64,000 bases of DNA from Mycobacterium sp. NBC_00419 (GTDB lineage Bacteria > Actinomycetota > Actinomycetes > Mycobacteriales > Mycobacteriaceae), in the NCBI RefSeq assembly GCF_036023875.1, contig NZ_CP107931.1, forward strand, positions 4,464,001 through 4,528,000, in the 5' to 3' direction. The translations under genes were made by a program, and so were the position numbers. This document shows positions 38,310 through 46,944 of this stretch, in pieces. How positions within the stretch are numbered: position 1 is the first letter of the stretch; each line of letters begins with the position of its first letter. The notes under the pieces were generated by a model that saw only the letters and a list, made by a program, of their open reading frames with translations, did not search any database and had not been told where the DNA came from.

Positions 38310-39851
38310 CTAGCTGACCTCGAAGGTGATCGAGGGCCAGCCGCTCGCCCCGTCGGGTGCCGGCAGGGCCTGGTCTTCGGTCTGCACCGCGCCGGTGTTG
38401 TCGGTGGCGCGCGCCGTGATGGTGTGTGTACCGCTCTGGGTGGCGGTCCACGGGAAGCTCCACAGCCGCCACGCGTCGTTGGAGTACGACGCCCCCAACT
38501 GGGCCTGTTGCCACGGGCCGTCGTCGATCTGGACCTCGACGGATTTCACGCCGCGGTTCTGGGCCCAGGCCACCCCGCCGAAGGTGACCGGCCCCTGCGC
38601 AACCTTCTGCCCGTCGCGGGGAACGTCGATGCGCGACTCGGTCTTGATCGGGCCGCGTTCGGACCAGCCCAGCTTGGTCCAGTAGGCCTGCGCCCGGTCG
38701 AAGCGGGTCAATTCCAGGTCCGTCACCCATTTAGTGGCCGAGACGTATCCGTACAGCCCGGGCACCACCAGCCGTGCCGGGTAGCCGTGCTCGACGGGCA
38801 GCGGTACCCCGTTCATCCCGATCGCCAGCATCGAGTCGCGTGCATCGGTGAGCGCCTCGACCGGGGTACCCGCGGTGAAGCCGTCGACGGAGGTGGACAG
38901 CATCATGTCGGCATCGGAGTGAATTCCGGCTGCGCTCAACAGGTCCCGCACCCGGTAGCCGGTCCAGGTGGCATTGGAGATCAGGTCACCGCCGACCGGG
39001 TTCGACACGCACGCCAGCGTCACGACCTTCTCGATCGGCTCGAACTTCTGCAGGTCCTCAAAGGTGTAGGTGATCTCGCGGTCGACCATGCCGTGGATGC
39101 GCAACCGCCAGTCGGCGCGGGAGAGCTGGGGGACGCTGAGTGCGGTGTCGATGCGGTAGAAGTCGGCGTTGCTCGTGATGAAGCTCGGCAGCTGCACGCC
39201 GGCCGGTTGCACCGTGGCGGGTATCGGCGGGGCGGGTGAAGTCGGGGTGGGCAGCGCGAAACTATCCCGGTCGCCGGACACTGAGCGCAGGCCACGGCCG
39301 ATCGCCGCGCCGGCCACCCCGCTGACCAGTCCGAGCCCGGCGAGGCCGAACGTCACCAGGGACAGTCGCCGGCCCGGGTCGACCCCGGCGGCCTGCGTCG
39401 CGGCGGTTTCGCGTCCCTCGGTGATCCGCCCGGAGGTCAGCCAGCGCAGCACGGCGATGCCTGCCGCCGCGCCGACGAGGGTCGGGATGATGTCGGTGAC
39501 GTGAGCTTCGGGCCGCGAGAGCACCGCCGCACTTCCGGCGACGGCGCCGGCCAGGATCGCCAGCGTGCCGGTCGGCACCCGCGAGCGCTCCCAGATCGCG
39601 GTGACGGCGGCCAGCGCTGCGATCACCACGAGCACCATCACCGACAGGAACAACTTGTCGGCGGTGCCGAAGGTTTGGATCGCCCATTCTTTGACCGGGC
39701 CCGGCGTCAGGTTGATGACGGCCGTCCCGACCGCGGTGCGGGCGTCTGCCGCGGGAGAGAAGAGCACCGCCAGCAACTGCGCTACGCCGACGGCCACCGC
39801 AGCCGCGGCGATACCGGCGCCCATCCGCAGACCAATGCTGGTTCGGGCCAT
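38310..39851 (-). CDS. Membrane-anchored sulfite-oxidase-like molybdopterin oxidoreductase
   Basis: A 513-residue protein with four to five N-terminal transmembrane segments (within about residues 8-185), then a sulfite-oxidase-type molybdopterin domain whose Mo-ligating Cys281 lies in TLACVSNPVGG, and a C-terminal Ig-like dimerisation domain (about 410-513). The catalytic part should lie outside the membrane. The electron acceptor and true substrate are unknown. TAGGTT 6 nt before the ATG indicates a leaderless start. Confidence 0.87.
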   Translation of the reverse strand: MARTSIGLRMGAGIAAAAVAVGVAQLLAVLFSPAADARTAVGTAVINLTPGPVKEWAIQTFGTADKLFLSVMVLVVIAALAAVTAIWERSRVPTGTLAILAGAVAGSAAVLSRPEAHVTDIIPTLVGAAAGIAVLRWLTSGRITEGRETAATQAAGVDPGRRLSLVTFGLAGLGLVSGVAGAAIGRGLRSVSGDRDSFALPTPTSPAPPIPATVQPAGVQLPSFITSNADFYRIDTALSVPQLSRADWRLRIHGMVDREITYTFEDLQKFEPIEKVVTLACVSNPVGGDLISNATWTGYRVRDLLSAAGIHSDADMMLSTSVDGFTAGTPVEALTDARDSMLAIGMNGVPLPVEHGYPARLVVPGLYGYVSATKWVTDLELTRFDRAQAYWTKLGWSERGPIKTESRIDVPRDGQKVAQGPVTFGGVAWAQNRGVKSVEVQIDDGPWQQAQLGASYSNDAWRLWSFPWTATQSGTHTITARATDNTGAVQTEDQALPAPDGASGWPSITFEVS

Positions 39852-39857
39852 GTCGCT

Positions 39858-39863
39858 AACCTA
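39858..39863 (-). promoter_or_regulatory. -10 element (TAGGTT) of a probable leaderless promoter
   Basis: On the minus strand TAGGTT lies 6 nt before the ATG at 39851 with no ribosome binding site. Confidence 0.5.
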
Positions 39864-39983
39864 CCGCCGAGGTGGCGACCCACGTTCATTACCGATCGAT
39901 GACGAGCGGTAACGTCGCTACCGATGTGGAACTGAAAGTCGCACGGTAAGGGCCGCGGCGGCAACGACAACAGGAGGAATCGG

Positions 39984-40751
39984 ATGGAGATCTCGGGCAA
40001 GAAGGTGATCGTCGTGGGCGGCGCCTCGGGCTTCGGGCGGGCAAGTGCTGAGCTTCTGGCCTCGCGCGGCGCCAGTGTGGCGATCCTGGACCGCGAGGGC
40101 ACCGACGGACCCGAGGTCGCGGCTGCCGTCGGCGGCCCGTTCTTCGCTATCGACGTCACCGACTTCGAGGGCACCGAGAAGGTGCTGGCCGACGCCGTCG
40201 ACGCGCTCGGTGGCCTGCACGTCATCCTGACCACGGCCGGCGGCGGCGTCGCGGAGAAGACGCTGGGCAAGAACGGCCCGCACGCCTTGGAGACCTTCCG
40301 CAGCACGATCGACCTGAACCTGATCGCGAGCTTCAACATCAGCCGGCTGGCCGCGGCCCACATGGCCAAGAACGAGCCTGAGGACGAGGAGACCGGGGAG
40401 CGCGGCGTCATCATCAACACCGCGTCCATCGCGGCGTTCGAGGGACAGATCGGCCAGGTGGCCTACACCGCCGCCAAGGCCGGTATCGCCGGCATGTCGC
40501 TGACGATGGCCCGCGACCTGGGCAATGTGGGGATCCGTGCACTGGCCATCGCGCCCAGCCTGTTCGCCACCGGCCTGACCAAGGGCATCCCTGACGAGTT
40601 CGCCAAGGCGCTGACCAAGGACGCCGCCTTCCCGAAGCGGCTCGGCAAGCCCGAGGAGTTCGCCAAGCTGGTCTCGGCGATCGTCGAGAACCCGATGCTC
40701 AACGGGCAGTGCATCCGCCTGGACGCCGGACAGCGCTTCGCTCCCAGGTGA
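39984..40751 (+). CDS. Short-chain dehydrogenase (3-hydroxyacyl-CoA dehydrogenase type)
   Basis: A 255-residue SDR with cofactor motif GGASGFGRA, INTASIAAFEGQIGQVAYTAAKAG containing the Ser-Tyr-Lys site in its usual order, and a C-terminus GQCIRLDAGQRFAPR. It resembles type II 17-beta-HSD/3-hydroxyacyl-CoA dehydrogenases. It precedes a tandem acyl-CoA dehydrogenase by 46 nt on the same strand, so a role in beta-oxidation is likely. AGGAGGAA supports the start. Confidence 0.87.
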   Translation: MEISGKKVIVVGGASGFGRASAELLASRGASVAILDREGTDGPEVAAAVGGPFFAIDVTDFEGTEKVLADAVDALGGLHVILTTAGGGVAEKTLGKNGPHALETFRSTIDLNLIASFNISRLAAAHMAKNEPEDEETGERGVIINTASIAAFEGQIGQVAYTAAKAGIAGMSLTMARDLGNVGIRALAIAPSLFATGLTKGIPDEFAKALTKDAAFPKRLGKPEEFAKLVSAIVENPMLNGQCIRLDAGQRFAPR

Positions 40752-40797
40752 TGTGGTAAGGCAGTAGGAGAACTAGCGCAGCCTCGAGAGGACACCG

Positions 40798-42972
40798 ATG
40801 GGTATCGCACTGACCGACGACCACCGCGAACTCGGGGAGGTGGCGCGTTCCTTCCTGACCGCGCAGAAGGCGCGCTGGGCCGCGCGAGAGCTCCTCGACT
40901 CCGATGAGGAGGCCCGGCCGGCGTTCTGGGCCGAGCTGGCCGAACTCGGCTGGCTCGGCCTGCACGTCGACGAACAGTACGGCGGCTCGGGATACGGGCT
41001 GCCCGAACTCGTCGTCGTCGTCGACGAACTCGGCCGTGCGGTGGCCCCGGGGCCGTTCGTCCCGACCGTGGTGGCCTCTGCCGTCATCTCCGCCGTCGGT
41101 ACCGACGAGCAGAAGGCCCGGCTGCTGCCGGGCCTGGTCGACGGAACCGTCACTGCTGCAATCGGTTTCGGCGGTGACGTGACCGTCTCCGACGGTAAGG
41201 CGAGTGGCGACGCGGGCGTGGTACTCGGTGCCGGTCTGGCCGACCTGCTGCTGCTGGTAGCCGGTGAGGACGTGGTGCTCGTTGATCGGCACGCGAGCGG
41301 GGTGACGGTCGAGGTGCCCGGAAACCTCGACCGCACCCGCCGCTCGGGCCGGGTGTCCCTGACCGAGGTGTCCGTCGGCGACAACATCCTGACCGAAGCG
41401 ACCTCGGCCGCGGTTGCCTACGCGCGCACGCTGTTCGCGGCCGAGGCCGCCGGCGGGGCATCGGACTGCGTGGACACCGCGGTCGAATACGCCAAGGTGC
41501 GTGAACAGTTCGGCCGCACGATTGCGACCTTCCAGGCGGTCAAGCACCACTGCGCCAACATGGTGGTGGCCGCCGAGTCCACCGTCGCCGCGGCGTGGGA
41601 CGCCGCCCGCGCGGCGGGAGACTCCGCCGAGCAAGGGCAGTCTCAGTTCGAACTGATCGCCGCGGCAGCAGCGACATTGGCCTTCGGTGCCTACGTCCGC
41701 AACGCCGAGCTGAACATCCAGGTGCACGGCGGCATCGGCTTCACCTGGGAGCACGACGCGCATCTGCACCTGCGCCGGGCGTTGACCCTGCAGGCCCTGC
41801 TGGGCGGCGACGGTCCGTCGACCGACGTGTTCGACCTGACCGCGTTGGGGGTGAGCCGGGCCAACAGCCTCGACCTGCCCGCCGACGCCGACGCACTGCG
41901 CGAGCAGATCCGCTCCGACGCAGCCGAACTCGCCAAGCTCGAGGAGAAGGCTCAGGTCGACGAGCTGATCGCCACGGGCTACATCATGCCGCACTGGCCC
42001 AAGCCGTGGGGCCGTGCCGCCGGTGCCATCGAGCAGCTGCTGATCGAGGAGGAGTTCGCCTCTGCCGGTATCACTCGCCCCGACTACGGCATCACCGGCT
42101 GGGTCATCCTGACCCTGGTCCAGCACGGAACTCCTTCGCAGATCGAACGATTCGTCGAGAAGGCGCTGCGCAAGGACGAGATCTGGTGCCAGCTGTTCTC
42201 TGAACCGTCGGCCGGGTCGGATGCCGCGGCGGTCAAGACCCGCGCCACCCGGGTCGACGGCGGGTGGACGATCACCGGCCAGAAGGTGTGGACCAGCGGT
42301 GCGCACTACTGCAAGCGTGGGCTGGCCACCGTGCGCACCGACTTCGATGTCCCCAAGCACCAGGGCATCACGATGGTGATCCTGGACATGGAGGCACCGG
42401 GTGTCGAGGTGCGTCCGCTGCGGCAGATCACCGGGGGCTCGGAGTTCAACGAGGTGTTCTTCAACGACGTCTTCGTCCCGGACGAGGACGTGGTCGGTGA
42501 ACCCAACGCCGGCTGGACGGTCGCGCGCGCAACCCTGGGCAACGAGCGGGTCAGTATCGGCGGCGGCGCCGGCGGCATCGCACCCGCCTCGGCCTGGCTG
42601 GTGGACCTGGCCAAGCGCAACGGCGATCATGTCATCGGTGCCCGGCAGCGGGTCGGCCGGTTCCTCGCCGAGGACCACGCGCTGCGGCTGCTGAACCTTC
42701 GTCGTGTCGTGCGCAGCATCGAGGGTGCCGGGCCAGGCCCCGAGGGCAACATCACCAAACTGAAACTCGCCGAGCACTTTCAGGAACAGGGTGCCATCGC
42801 CGCGTCTCTCCTGGGCCCCGAGTTGGTGCTCGAGGGTGGCGAGGGTGAGCTGGCTGCCCGCGCGGCGATGGGCGCGCGCGGAATGGCGATTGCCGGTGGC
42901 ACCTCGGAGGTCACCCGTAACCAGATCGCTGAACGAATCCTGGGTATGCCGCGCGATCCGCTGATCAAGTAG
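40798..42972 (+). CDS. fadE22: Tandem two-domain acyl-CoA dehydrogenase (FadE22-like)
   Basis: A 724-residue protein with two complete acyl-CoA dehydrogenase units in one chain. The first (about residues 1-350) has a degenerate FAD region; the second (about 385-724) keeps CQLFSEPSAGSDAAA, KVWTSGAHYCKRGLAT and AIAGGTSEVTRNQIAERILG. Length and order match the fused FadE6/FadE22/FadE34 type; FadE22 is favoured because ligB is close by. It oxidises acyl-CoA, possibly a bulky or branched one. It is likely co-transcribed with the upstream SDR. Confidence 0.85.
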   Translation: MGIALTDDHRELGEVARSFLTAQKARWAARELLDSDEEARPAFWAELAELGWLGLHVDEQYGGSGYGLPELVVVVDELGRAVAPGPFVPTVVASAVISAVGTDEQKARLLPGLVDGTVTAAIGFGGDVTVSDGKASGDAGVVLGAGLADLLLLVAGEDVVLVDRHASGVTVEVPGNLDRTRRSGRVSLTEVSVGDNILTEATSAAVAYARTLFAAEAAGGASDCVDTAVEYAKVREQFGRTIATFQAVKHHCANMVVAAESTVAAAWDAARAAGDSAEQGQSQFELIAAAAATLAFGAYVRNAELNIQVHGGIGFTWEHDAHLHLRRALTLQALLGGDGPSTDVFDLTALGVSRANSLDLPADADALREQIRSDAAELAKLEEKAQVDELIATGYIMPHWPKPWGRAAGAIEQLLIEEEFASAGITRPDYGITGWVILTLVQHGTPSQIERFVEKALRKDEIWCQLFSEPSAGSDAAAVKTRATRVDGGWTITGQKVWTSGAHYCKRGLATVRTDFDVPKHQGITMVILDMEAPGVEVRPLRQITGGSEFNEVFFNDVFVPDEDVVGEPNAGWTVARATLGNERVSIGGGAGGIAPASAWLVDLAKRNGDHVIGARQRVGRFLAEDHALRLLNLRRVVRSIEGAGPGPEGNITKLKLAEHFQEQGAIAASLLGPELVLEGGEGELAARAAMGARGMAIAGGTSEVTRNQIAERILGMPRDPLIK

Positions 42973-43046
42973 CGCTGCAGCAACCCGCAGGAGAGGTTGA
43001 GCGCACGTCTTTTGCCGTACACCGCGCACAATGCGTGGTTTCTGGC

Positions 43047-43052
43047 TAATCT
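43047..43052 (+). promoter_or_regulatory. -10 element (TAATCT) of a probable leaderless promoter
   Basis: TAATCT lies 6 nt before the ATG at 43059; no Shine-Dalgarno sequence is present. Confidence 0.5.
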
Positions 43053-43058
43053 TCGCGC

Positions 43059-44402
43059 ATGCGTGCGCGTGTACTGCCCGTCGTCGCGGTGGCAATCCTG
43101 GTGGCCGGCTGCGGTGGTTCGAAACCGGTGGCTGCGACACCCACGTCGCAGCCACCCAAGGCCAGCGACGTCACCATCCACGGCGATGCGTCGACCCCGG
43201 TGAACAAGATCGCCGTCGCGGCGATCGAAGACCTGCAGCAGTACTGGGGCGACGAGTACCCCAAGCTCTACGGCGGTGACTACAAGCCGGTCGAGGGCGG
43301 CTTCTACGCGGTGCTGCCGTCCTCCGGGGACCTGCCGCCCTGCGCCTCCGACGCCAGCGACATCTCAGGCAACGCGTTCTACTGCTCGACCAAGGACGTC
43401 GTGGCGTGGGACTCCGAGGACCTGCTGCCTGAATTGCAGTCCAAGTTCGGCGATTTCGTCATCCCGATCGTGCTGGCCCACGAGTGGGGCCATGCGGTGC
43501 AGGAACGGTCCAACTTCACCGCCCGCACGGTCACCAAGGAACTTCAGGCCGACTGCTTCGCCGGCGGCTGGGCCAAGCACGCTCAGGACACCGGCGTCTT
43601 CAAGGCCAACGCCGCCGAACTGGACACCGCGCTGGCCGGCATCCTCGAGCTGCGTGACTCGCCGGGAACCAGCAAGATCGACCCGTCGGCGCACGGCAGT
43701 GGATTCGACCGGGTGGGAGCCTTCCAGGACGGCTACGACAACGGACCCACCGCGTGCAAGGCCTACCGCGACGACGATCCGGTGGTCATCGAACTGCCCT
43801 TCAACGACGCCGAGGACGAGGCCAGCGGTGGCGATGCGCCCTACGACTCGATCGTCAACGGGGTGCCCTACGACCTGGAGGACTACTGGACCCAGGTGTA
43901 CCCGGAACTCACCGACGGCGGGCAGTGGGTCCCGCTCAAGGGCCTGGAGCCGTTCGACCCGGCCAACCCGCCGCTGTGCGGGGGCAATTCCACCAAGGAC
44001 TACGCGCTGTTCTATTGCGTCCCGGACGATTACATCGGCTGGGACAACGTCGACGCGATGCCGACGGTGTACCGCCAGGGCGGTGACTTCGCGGTGGCCA
44101 CCCTGCTGGCCACCCAGTACGGCCTGGCCGCGATGACGCGGGCCAACGATCAGTCCGACGACAAGACCCAGTCACTGCGCGGAGATTGCTTCGCGGGCGC
44201 ATACACGGCCAGCGTGGTGCTCGGGAACCGTTCGGAGACAAGTTCTTTCACTATCTCGCCCGGAGACCTCGACGAAGCGATCACCGCGCTGCTGGTGTTC
44301 CGCGGCGACGGAGACGTCGATCGCCAGGGTGCCGGGTTCGAGCGGATCAGGCATTACCGCGACGGCGTCATCAACGGCGCCGAATCCTGCCTCAAGGACT
44401 AG
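43059..44402 (+). CDS. Lipoprotein zinc metallopeptidase with a second, inactive copy of the domain
   Basis: A 447-residue lipoprotein (lipobox VAGC, Cys18). The first domain contains the zincin motif HEWGH (residues 141-145) and the distal KELQADCFAGGW, typical of putative neutral zinc metallopeptidases. The second half repeats the layout: FYCSTKDVVAWD matches FYCVPDDYIGWD and ADCFAGGW matches GDCFAGAY. HEWGH has become TQYGL (352-356) and the Glu of KELQ is Ser, so copy two cannot bind zinc the same way. It probably acts at the envelope; the degenerate copy may bind substrate or regulate. Confidence 0.83.
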   Translation: MRARVLPVVAVAILVAGCGGSKPVAATPTSQPPKASDVTIHGDASTPVNKIAVAAIEDLQQYWGDEYPKLYGGDYKPVEGGFYAVLPSSGDLPPCASDASDISGNAFYCSTKDVVAWDSEDLLPELQSKFGDFVIPIVLAHEWGHAVQERSNFTARTVTKELQADCFAGGWAKHAQDTGVFKANAAELDTALAGILELRDSPGTSKIDPSAHGSGFDRVGAFQDGYDNGPTACKAYRDDDPVVIELPFNDAEDEASGGDAPYDSIVNGVPYDLEDYWTQVYPELTDGGQWVPLKGLEPFDPANPPLCGGNSTKDYALFYCVPDDYIGWDNVDAMPTVYRQGGDFAVATLLATQYGLAAMTRANDQSDDKTQSLRGDCFAGAYTASVVLGNRSETSSFTISPGDLDEAITALLVFRGDGDVDRQGAGFERIRHYRDGVINGAESCLKD

Positions 44403-44468
44403 GCGGGCCGCGGTACTGCGACGATGCAGTGGGAGTACCTGATCGTCACCGGGCTGCGTCGCTGAGCC

Positions 44469-45044
44469 CTACCGGTCGGGGAACAATCGCGGGAACAGGT
44501 CATGGAGCCGTTCGCGCACACCGGGTTTCGGGTCGGGTCCCCCCGGCCGCACAGCCGGCGGCGGTGCGAGGGTGGACGCCGTCGCCGTGACGCTGGCGAA
44601 GGCCGGTGGTGGTGCGCGGTCGGCGGGGGCCGACGGCGACGGCACCACAGCGGTGGTGGTCGCCGCGGCCGACGTCGTGACAGGGGGAGCCGGGACGGCA
44701 GCCGGCCCTGCGGGCTCGGTGGACTGGTGGGCCATCGTGATCACCGCAACCACCAGAGCCGCGAGAGCCATGATGCCCAGCGCGCCCAGAACCACTGATG
44801 TCCAGCGCCGCCGCGGGGTGAAGTCGGGCAGTTCGGTGTCGGCGACCGCCACCGCGGACGACCAGGGGGCGTCGAGTGCGTCGACAGCCGCGCTGACGTC
44901 GTTGCCGGTGCCGACATACAGCGGCCGGGTGGTGGCCGTTGCCGGTGTATCGGTCGTGGTCTGGTCTGTGGTCGACGAAATGGTGCTCTGCCTCCGCGGG
45001 TATCGGACCCGGCCAATCCTAGTGAACGACGCAGCCTCCGACAC
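44469..45044 (-). CDS. Single-pass membrane protein with Pro/Ala/Thr-rich exterior
   Basis: A 191-residue protein with a cytoplasmic N-terminal about 83 residues, one transmembrane helix (about residues 84-104, VVLGALGIMALAALVVAVITM) and a Pro/Ala/Thr/Ser-rich outer segment ending in a basic RERLHDLFPRLFPDR. No enzymatic motif and no family recognised. The GTG start is uncertain because no clear ribosome binding site is seen. Confidence 0.6.
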   Translation of the reverse strand: MSEAASFTRIGRVRYPRRQSTISSTTDQTTTDTPATATTRPLYVGTGNDVSAAVDALDAPWSSAVAVADTELPDFTPRRRWTSVVLGALGIMALAALVVAVITMAHQSTEPAGPAAVPAPPVTTSAAATTTAVVPSPSAPADRAPPPAFASVTATASTLAPPPAVRPGGPDPKPGVRERLHDLFPRLFPDR

Positions 45045-45099
45045 CCCGCGCAGTCAGTGAACAGATTCTCGACACTGTCTTTTCGGCTGCTCATCGGGC

Positions 45100-46116
45100 A
45101 TGCTGCGGGACGTGACGGGTACGGACAAACTGGTGATCGGGGCGAGCGGCTTCCTCGGGTCGCACGTGGCACGTCAACTTGTCGAACGCGGCGAGACCGT
45201 GCGAGTGATGCTGCGCAGCACCAGCTCCACCCGCCCGATCGACGACCTGCCGGTGCAGCGTTTCTACGGCGACATCTTCGACGACGACGCGCTGCGCACC
45301 GCGATGGCCGGCTGCGACGTCGTCTACTACTGCGTCGTCGACACCCGCGCCTACTTGCGCGACTCCGCGCCGCTCTACCGGACCAACGTCGAGGGCCTGC
45401 GCCACGTGCTCGATGCCGCCATGGAGGTCGATCTGCACCGGTTCGTCTTCACCAGCACCATCGGCACCATCGGGCTGGGCGCCGGCGGGACCGTCGACGA
45501 GCACACCCCGTTCGACTGGGGGTCACGGGCCGGGGACTACATCCGGTCGCGGGTGCAGGCCGAGGACATGGTGCTGAGCTACGCCCGGGACAAGGGTCTG
45601 CCTGCCGTCGCGCTGTGCGTGTCCAACACCTACGGGCCCAGGGACTGGCAGCCCACTCCGCACGGCGCGCTGGTGGCCGCCGCGGCGTTCGGGAAACTCG
45701 GCTTCTACATGGCCGGGATGGCGACCGAGGTGGTCGGCGTCGAGGATGCCGCACAGGCGCTGGTGTTGGCCGGCGAACGCGGCCGGGTGGGGGAGCGCTA
45801 CATCGTCTCGGAGCGGTTCCTGCCCTACCGCGACCTGTATGAGACCGCCGCGCAGGCCGCGGGCGTGCCTGCGCCCCGATGGGGAATCCCCAAGCCGCTG
45901 CTGCGCGCCGCGGGGATCCTCGGCGGGGTGGCGGCGGCGGTGACCCGCCGCGATCTGCAACTGACGCCGACCTCGGTGCGGCTGATGGACATCATGGCGC
46001 CGATGGACCACGGCAAGGCGGTCCGCGAACTGGGCTGGCAGCCGCGCGACGTGCACGAGTCGATTCGCGATGCCGTGGAGTTCTTCACCAAGCGGCGACG
46101 GGAGCATGTCGGCTGA
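45100..46116 (+). CDS. NAD-dependent epimerase/dehydratase family protein
   Basis: A 338-residue extended SDR with glycine motif GASGFLGSHV and a C-terminal substrate region; the family Tyr-x3-Lys is replaced by YIRSRVQAE, with Tyr followed by Arg at the Lys position. It is most like dihydroflavonol-4-reductase or 3-beta-HSD-type reductases. The changed Lys casts some doubt on classic catalysis. A GTG four codons inside (45112) is an alternative start. It is probably co-directional with the SIMPL gene 19 nt downstream, though that gene has its own -10. Confidence 0.8.
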   Translation: MLRDVTGTDKLVIGASGFLGSHVARQLVERGETVRVMLRSTSSTRPIDDLPVQRFYGDIFDDDALRTAMAGCDVVYYCVVDTRAYLRDSAPLYRTNVEGLRHVLDAAMEVDLHRFVFTSTIGTIGLGAGGTVDEHTPFDWGSRAGDYIRSRVQAEDMVLSYARDKGLPAVALCVSNTYGPRDWQPTPHGALVAAAAFGKLGFYMAGMATEVVGVEDAAQALVLAGERGRVGERYIVSERFLPYRDLYETAAQAAGVPAPRWGIPKPLLRAAGILGGVAAAVTRRDLQLTPTSVRLMDIMAPMDHGKAVRELGWQPRDVHESIRDAVEFFTKRRREHVG

Positions 46117-46122
46117 CCTCTC

Positions 46123-46128
46123 TAGGGT
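46123..46128 (+). promoter_or_regulatory. -10 element (TAGGGT) of a probable leaderless promoter
   Basis: TAGGGT lies 7 nt before the ATG of the SIMPL gene at 46136. Confidence 0.5.
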
Positions 46129-46135
46129 GAGCGAT

Positions 46136-46810
46136 ATGACTGACGTTCAGATCAACGTGCGCGGCGCGCACTCGGTGACGCTGGCTCCCGAACTCGGAAC
46201 CATCCACGTCACGCTGGCGCTGGAAGGGCCGCAACCGGAGCCGGTGTTCCGGTCGGTCGCAGCCGCACTGGCCGAGGTCAAGGCCGCCCTCGAAGCGCGG
46301 CACCATCCCGAGGACGGCCCGGTGACCACGTACTCGGTGGACCAGGTGCGGATGAATTCGCATCGCCCGTGGCACAAGGACGGCAAGAAGCTACCCCTGG
46401 TCCACTCCGCCTCGGTCACGGTCGAGGCCACCTTCGCCGATGTCGACGAGCTGGCCACCTGGGTGTCGTGGGCGGCCGGTATCGACGGGTTGTCGATCCA
46501 GCACATCGAATGGGAGCTGACCGAGGCCAGCCGACTGCGCATCGAGCGTGACACCCGCCAGCAGGCGGTGCACGAGGCACGGCGGCGCGCCCAGGACTAC
46601 GCCGACGCCCTGGACCTCGGCGCGGTGAGCGTCCGCAGTGTCAGCGACCCGGGGATGAACCGGCCCGCGCCGGTCGCCAGGGCGGCCATGCTCGCCCAGG
46701 CGCCGTCGGCCGACGGCCCCGCGGAATTCGTGCTGCGCCCGCAGGATGTGGAAGTCAGGGCCGAGGTGGAAGCGACCTTTGTCGTCGAGAACCCATCGAC
46801 GACAACATGA
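46136..46810 (+). CDS. SIMPL-domain protein
   Basis: A 224-residue SIMPL (DUF541) protein. It shows the alternating beta-strand and helix pattern, a central RDTRQQAVHEARRRAQDYADAL helix (key residues R, Q, A, D) and the final strand AEVEATFVVE. No signal peptide, so probably cytoplasmic, unlike most periplasmic family members. SIMPL proteins are of unclear function; some bacterial ones are linked to oxidative stress. Leaderless start. Confidence 0.78.
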   Translation: MTDVQINVRGAHSVTLAPELGTIHVTLALEGPQPEPVFRSVAAALAEVKAALEARHHPEDGPVTTYSVDQVRMNSHRPWHKDGKKLPLVHSASVTVEATFADVDELATWVSWAAGIDGLSIQHIEWELTEASRLRIERDTRQQAVHEARRRAQDYADALDLGAVSVRSVSDPGMNRPAPVARAAMLAQAPSADGPAEFVLRPQDVEVRAEVEATFVVENPSTTT

Positions 46811-46944
46811 TTCGTCCGATCTCGGGCTGCTGTTCTGCTCGGTGCGCAATCGGCTCGAGTGGTTCCGCTGCGCCTGCCGTGGGAGTATGACTAGGCTCTG
46901 CGGGTGCTCTTTTCGTTCGCCGAGCCATCGAAGGGTGAGCCTGT

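Noticed and set aside
44424..44465. Mini frame starting MQWEYLIV after the metallopeptidase gene
   Set aside because: Only 13 codons; it resembles the start of small DUF4177-type proteins but there is no following domain, so it is at best a remnant.
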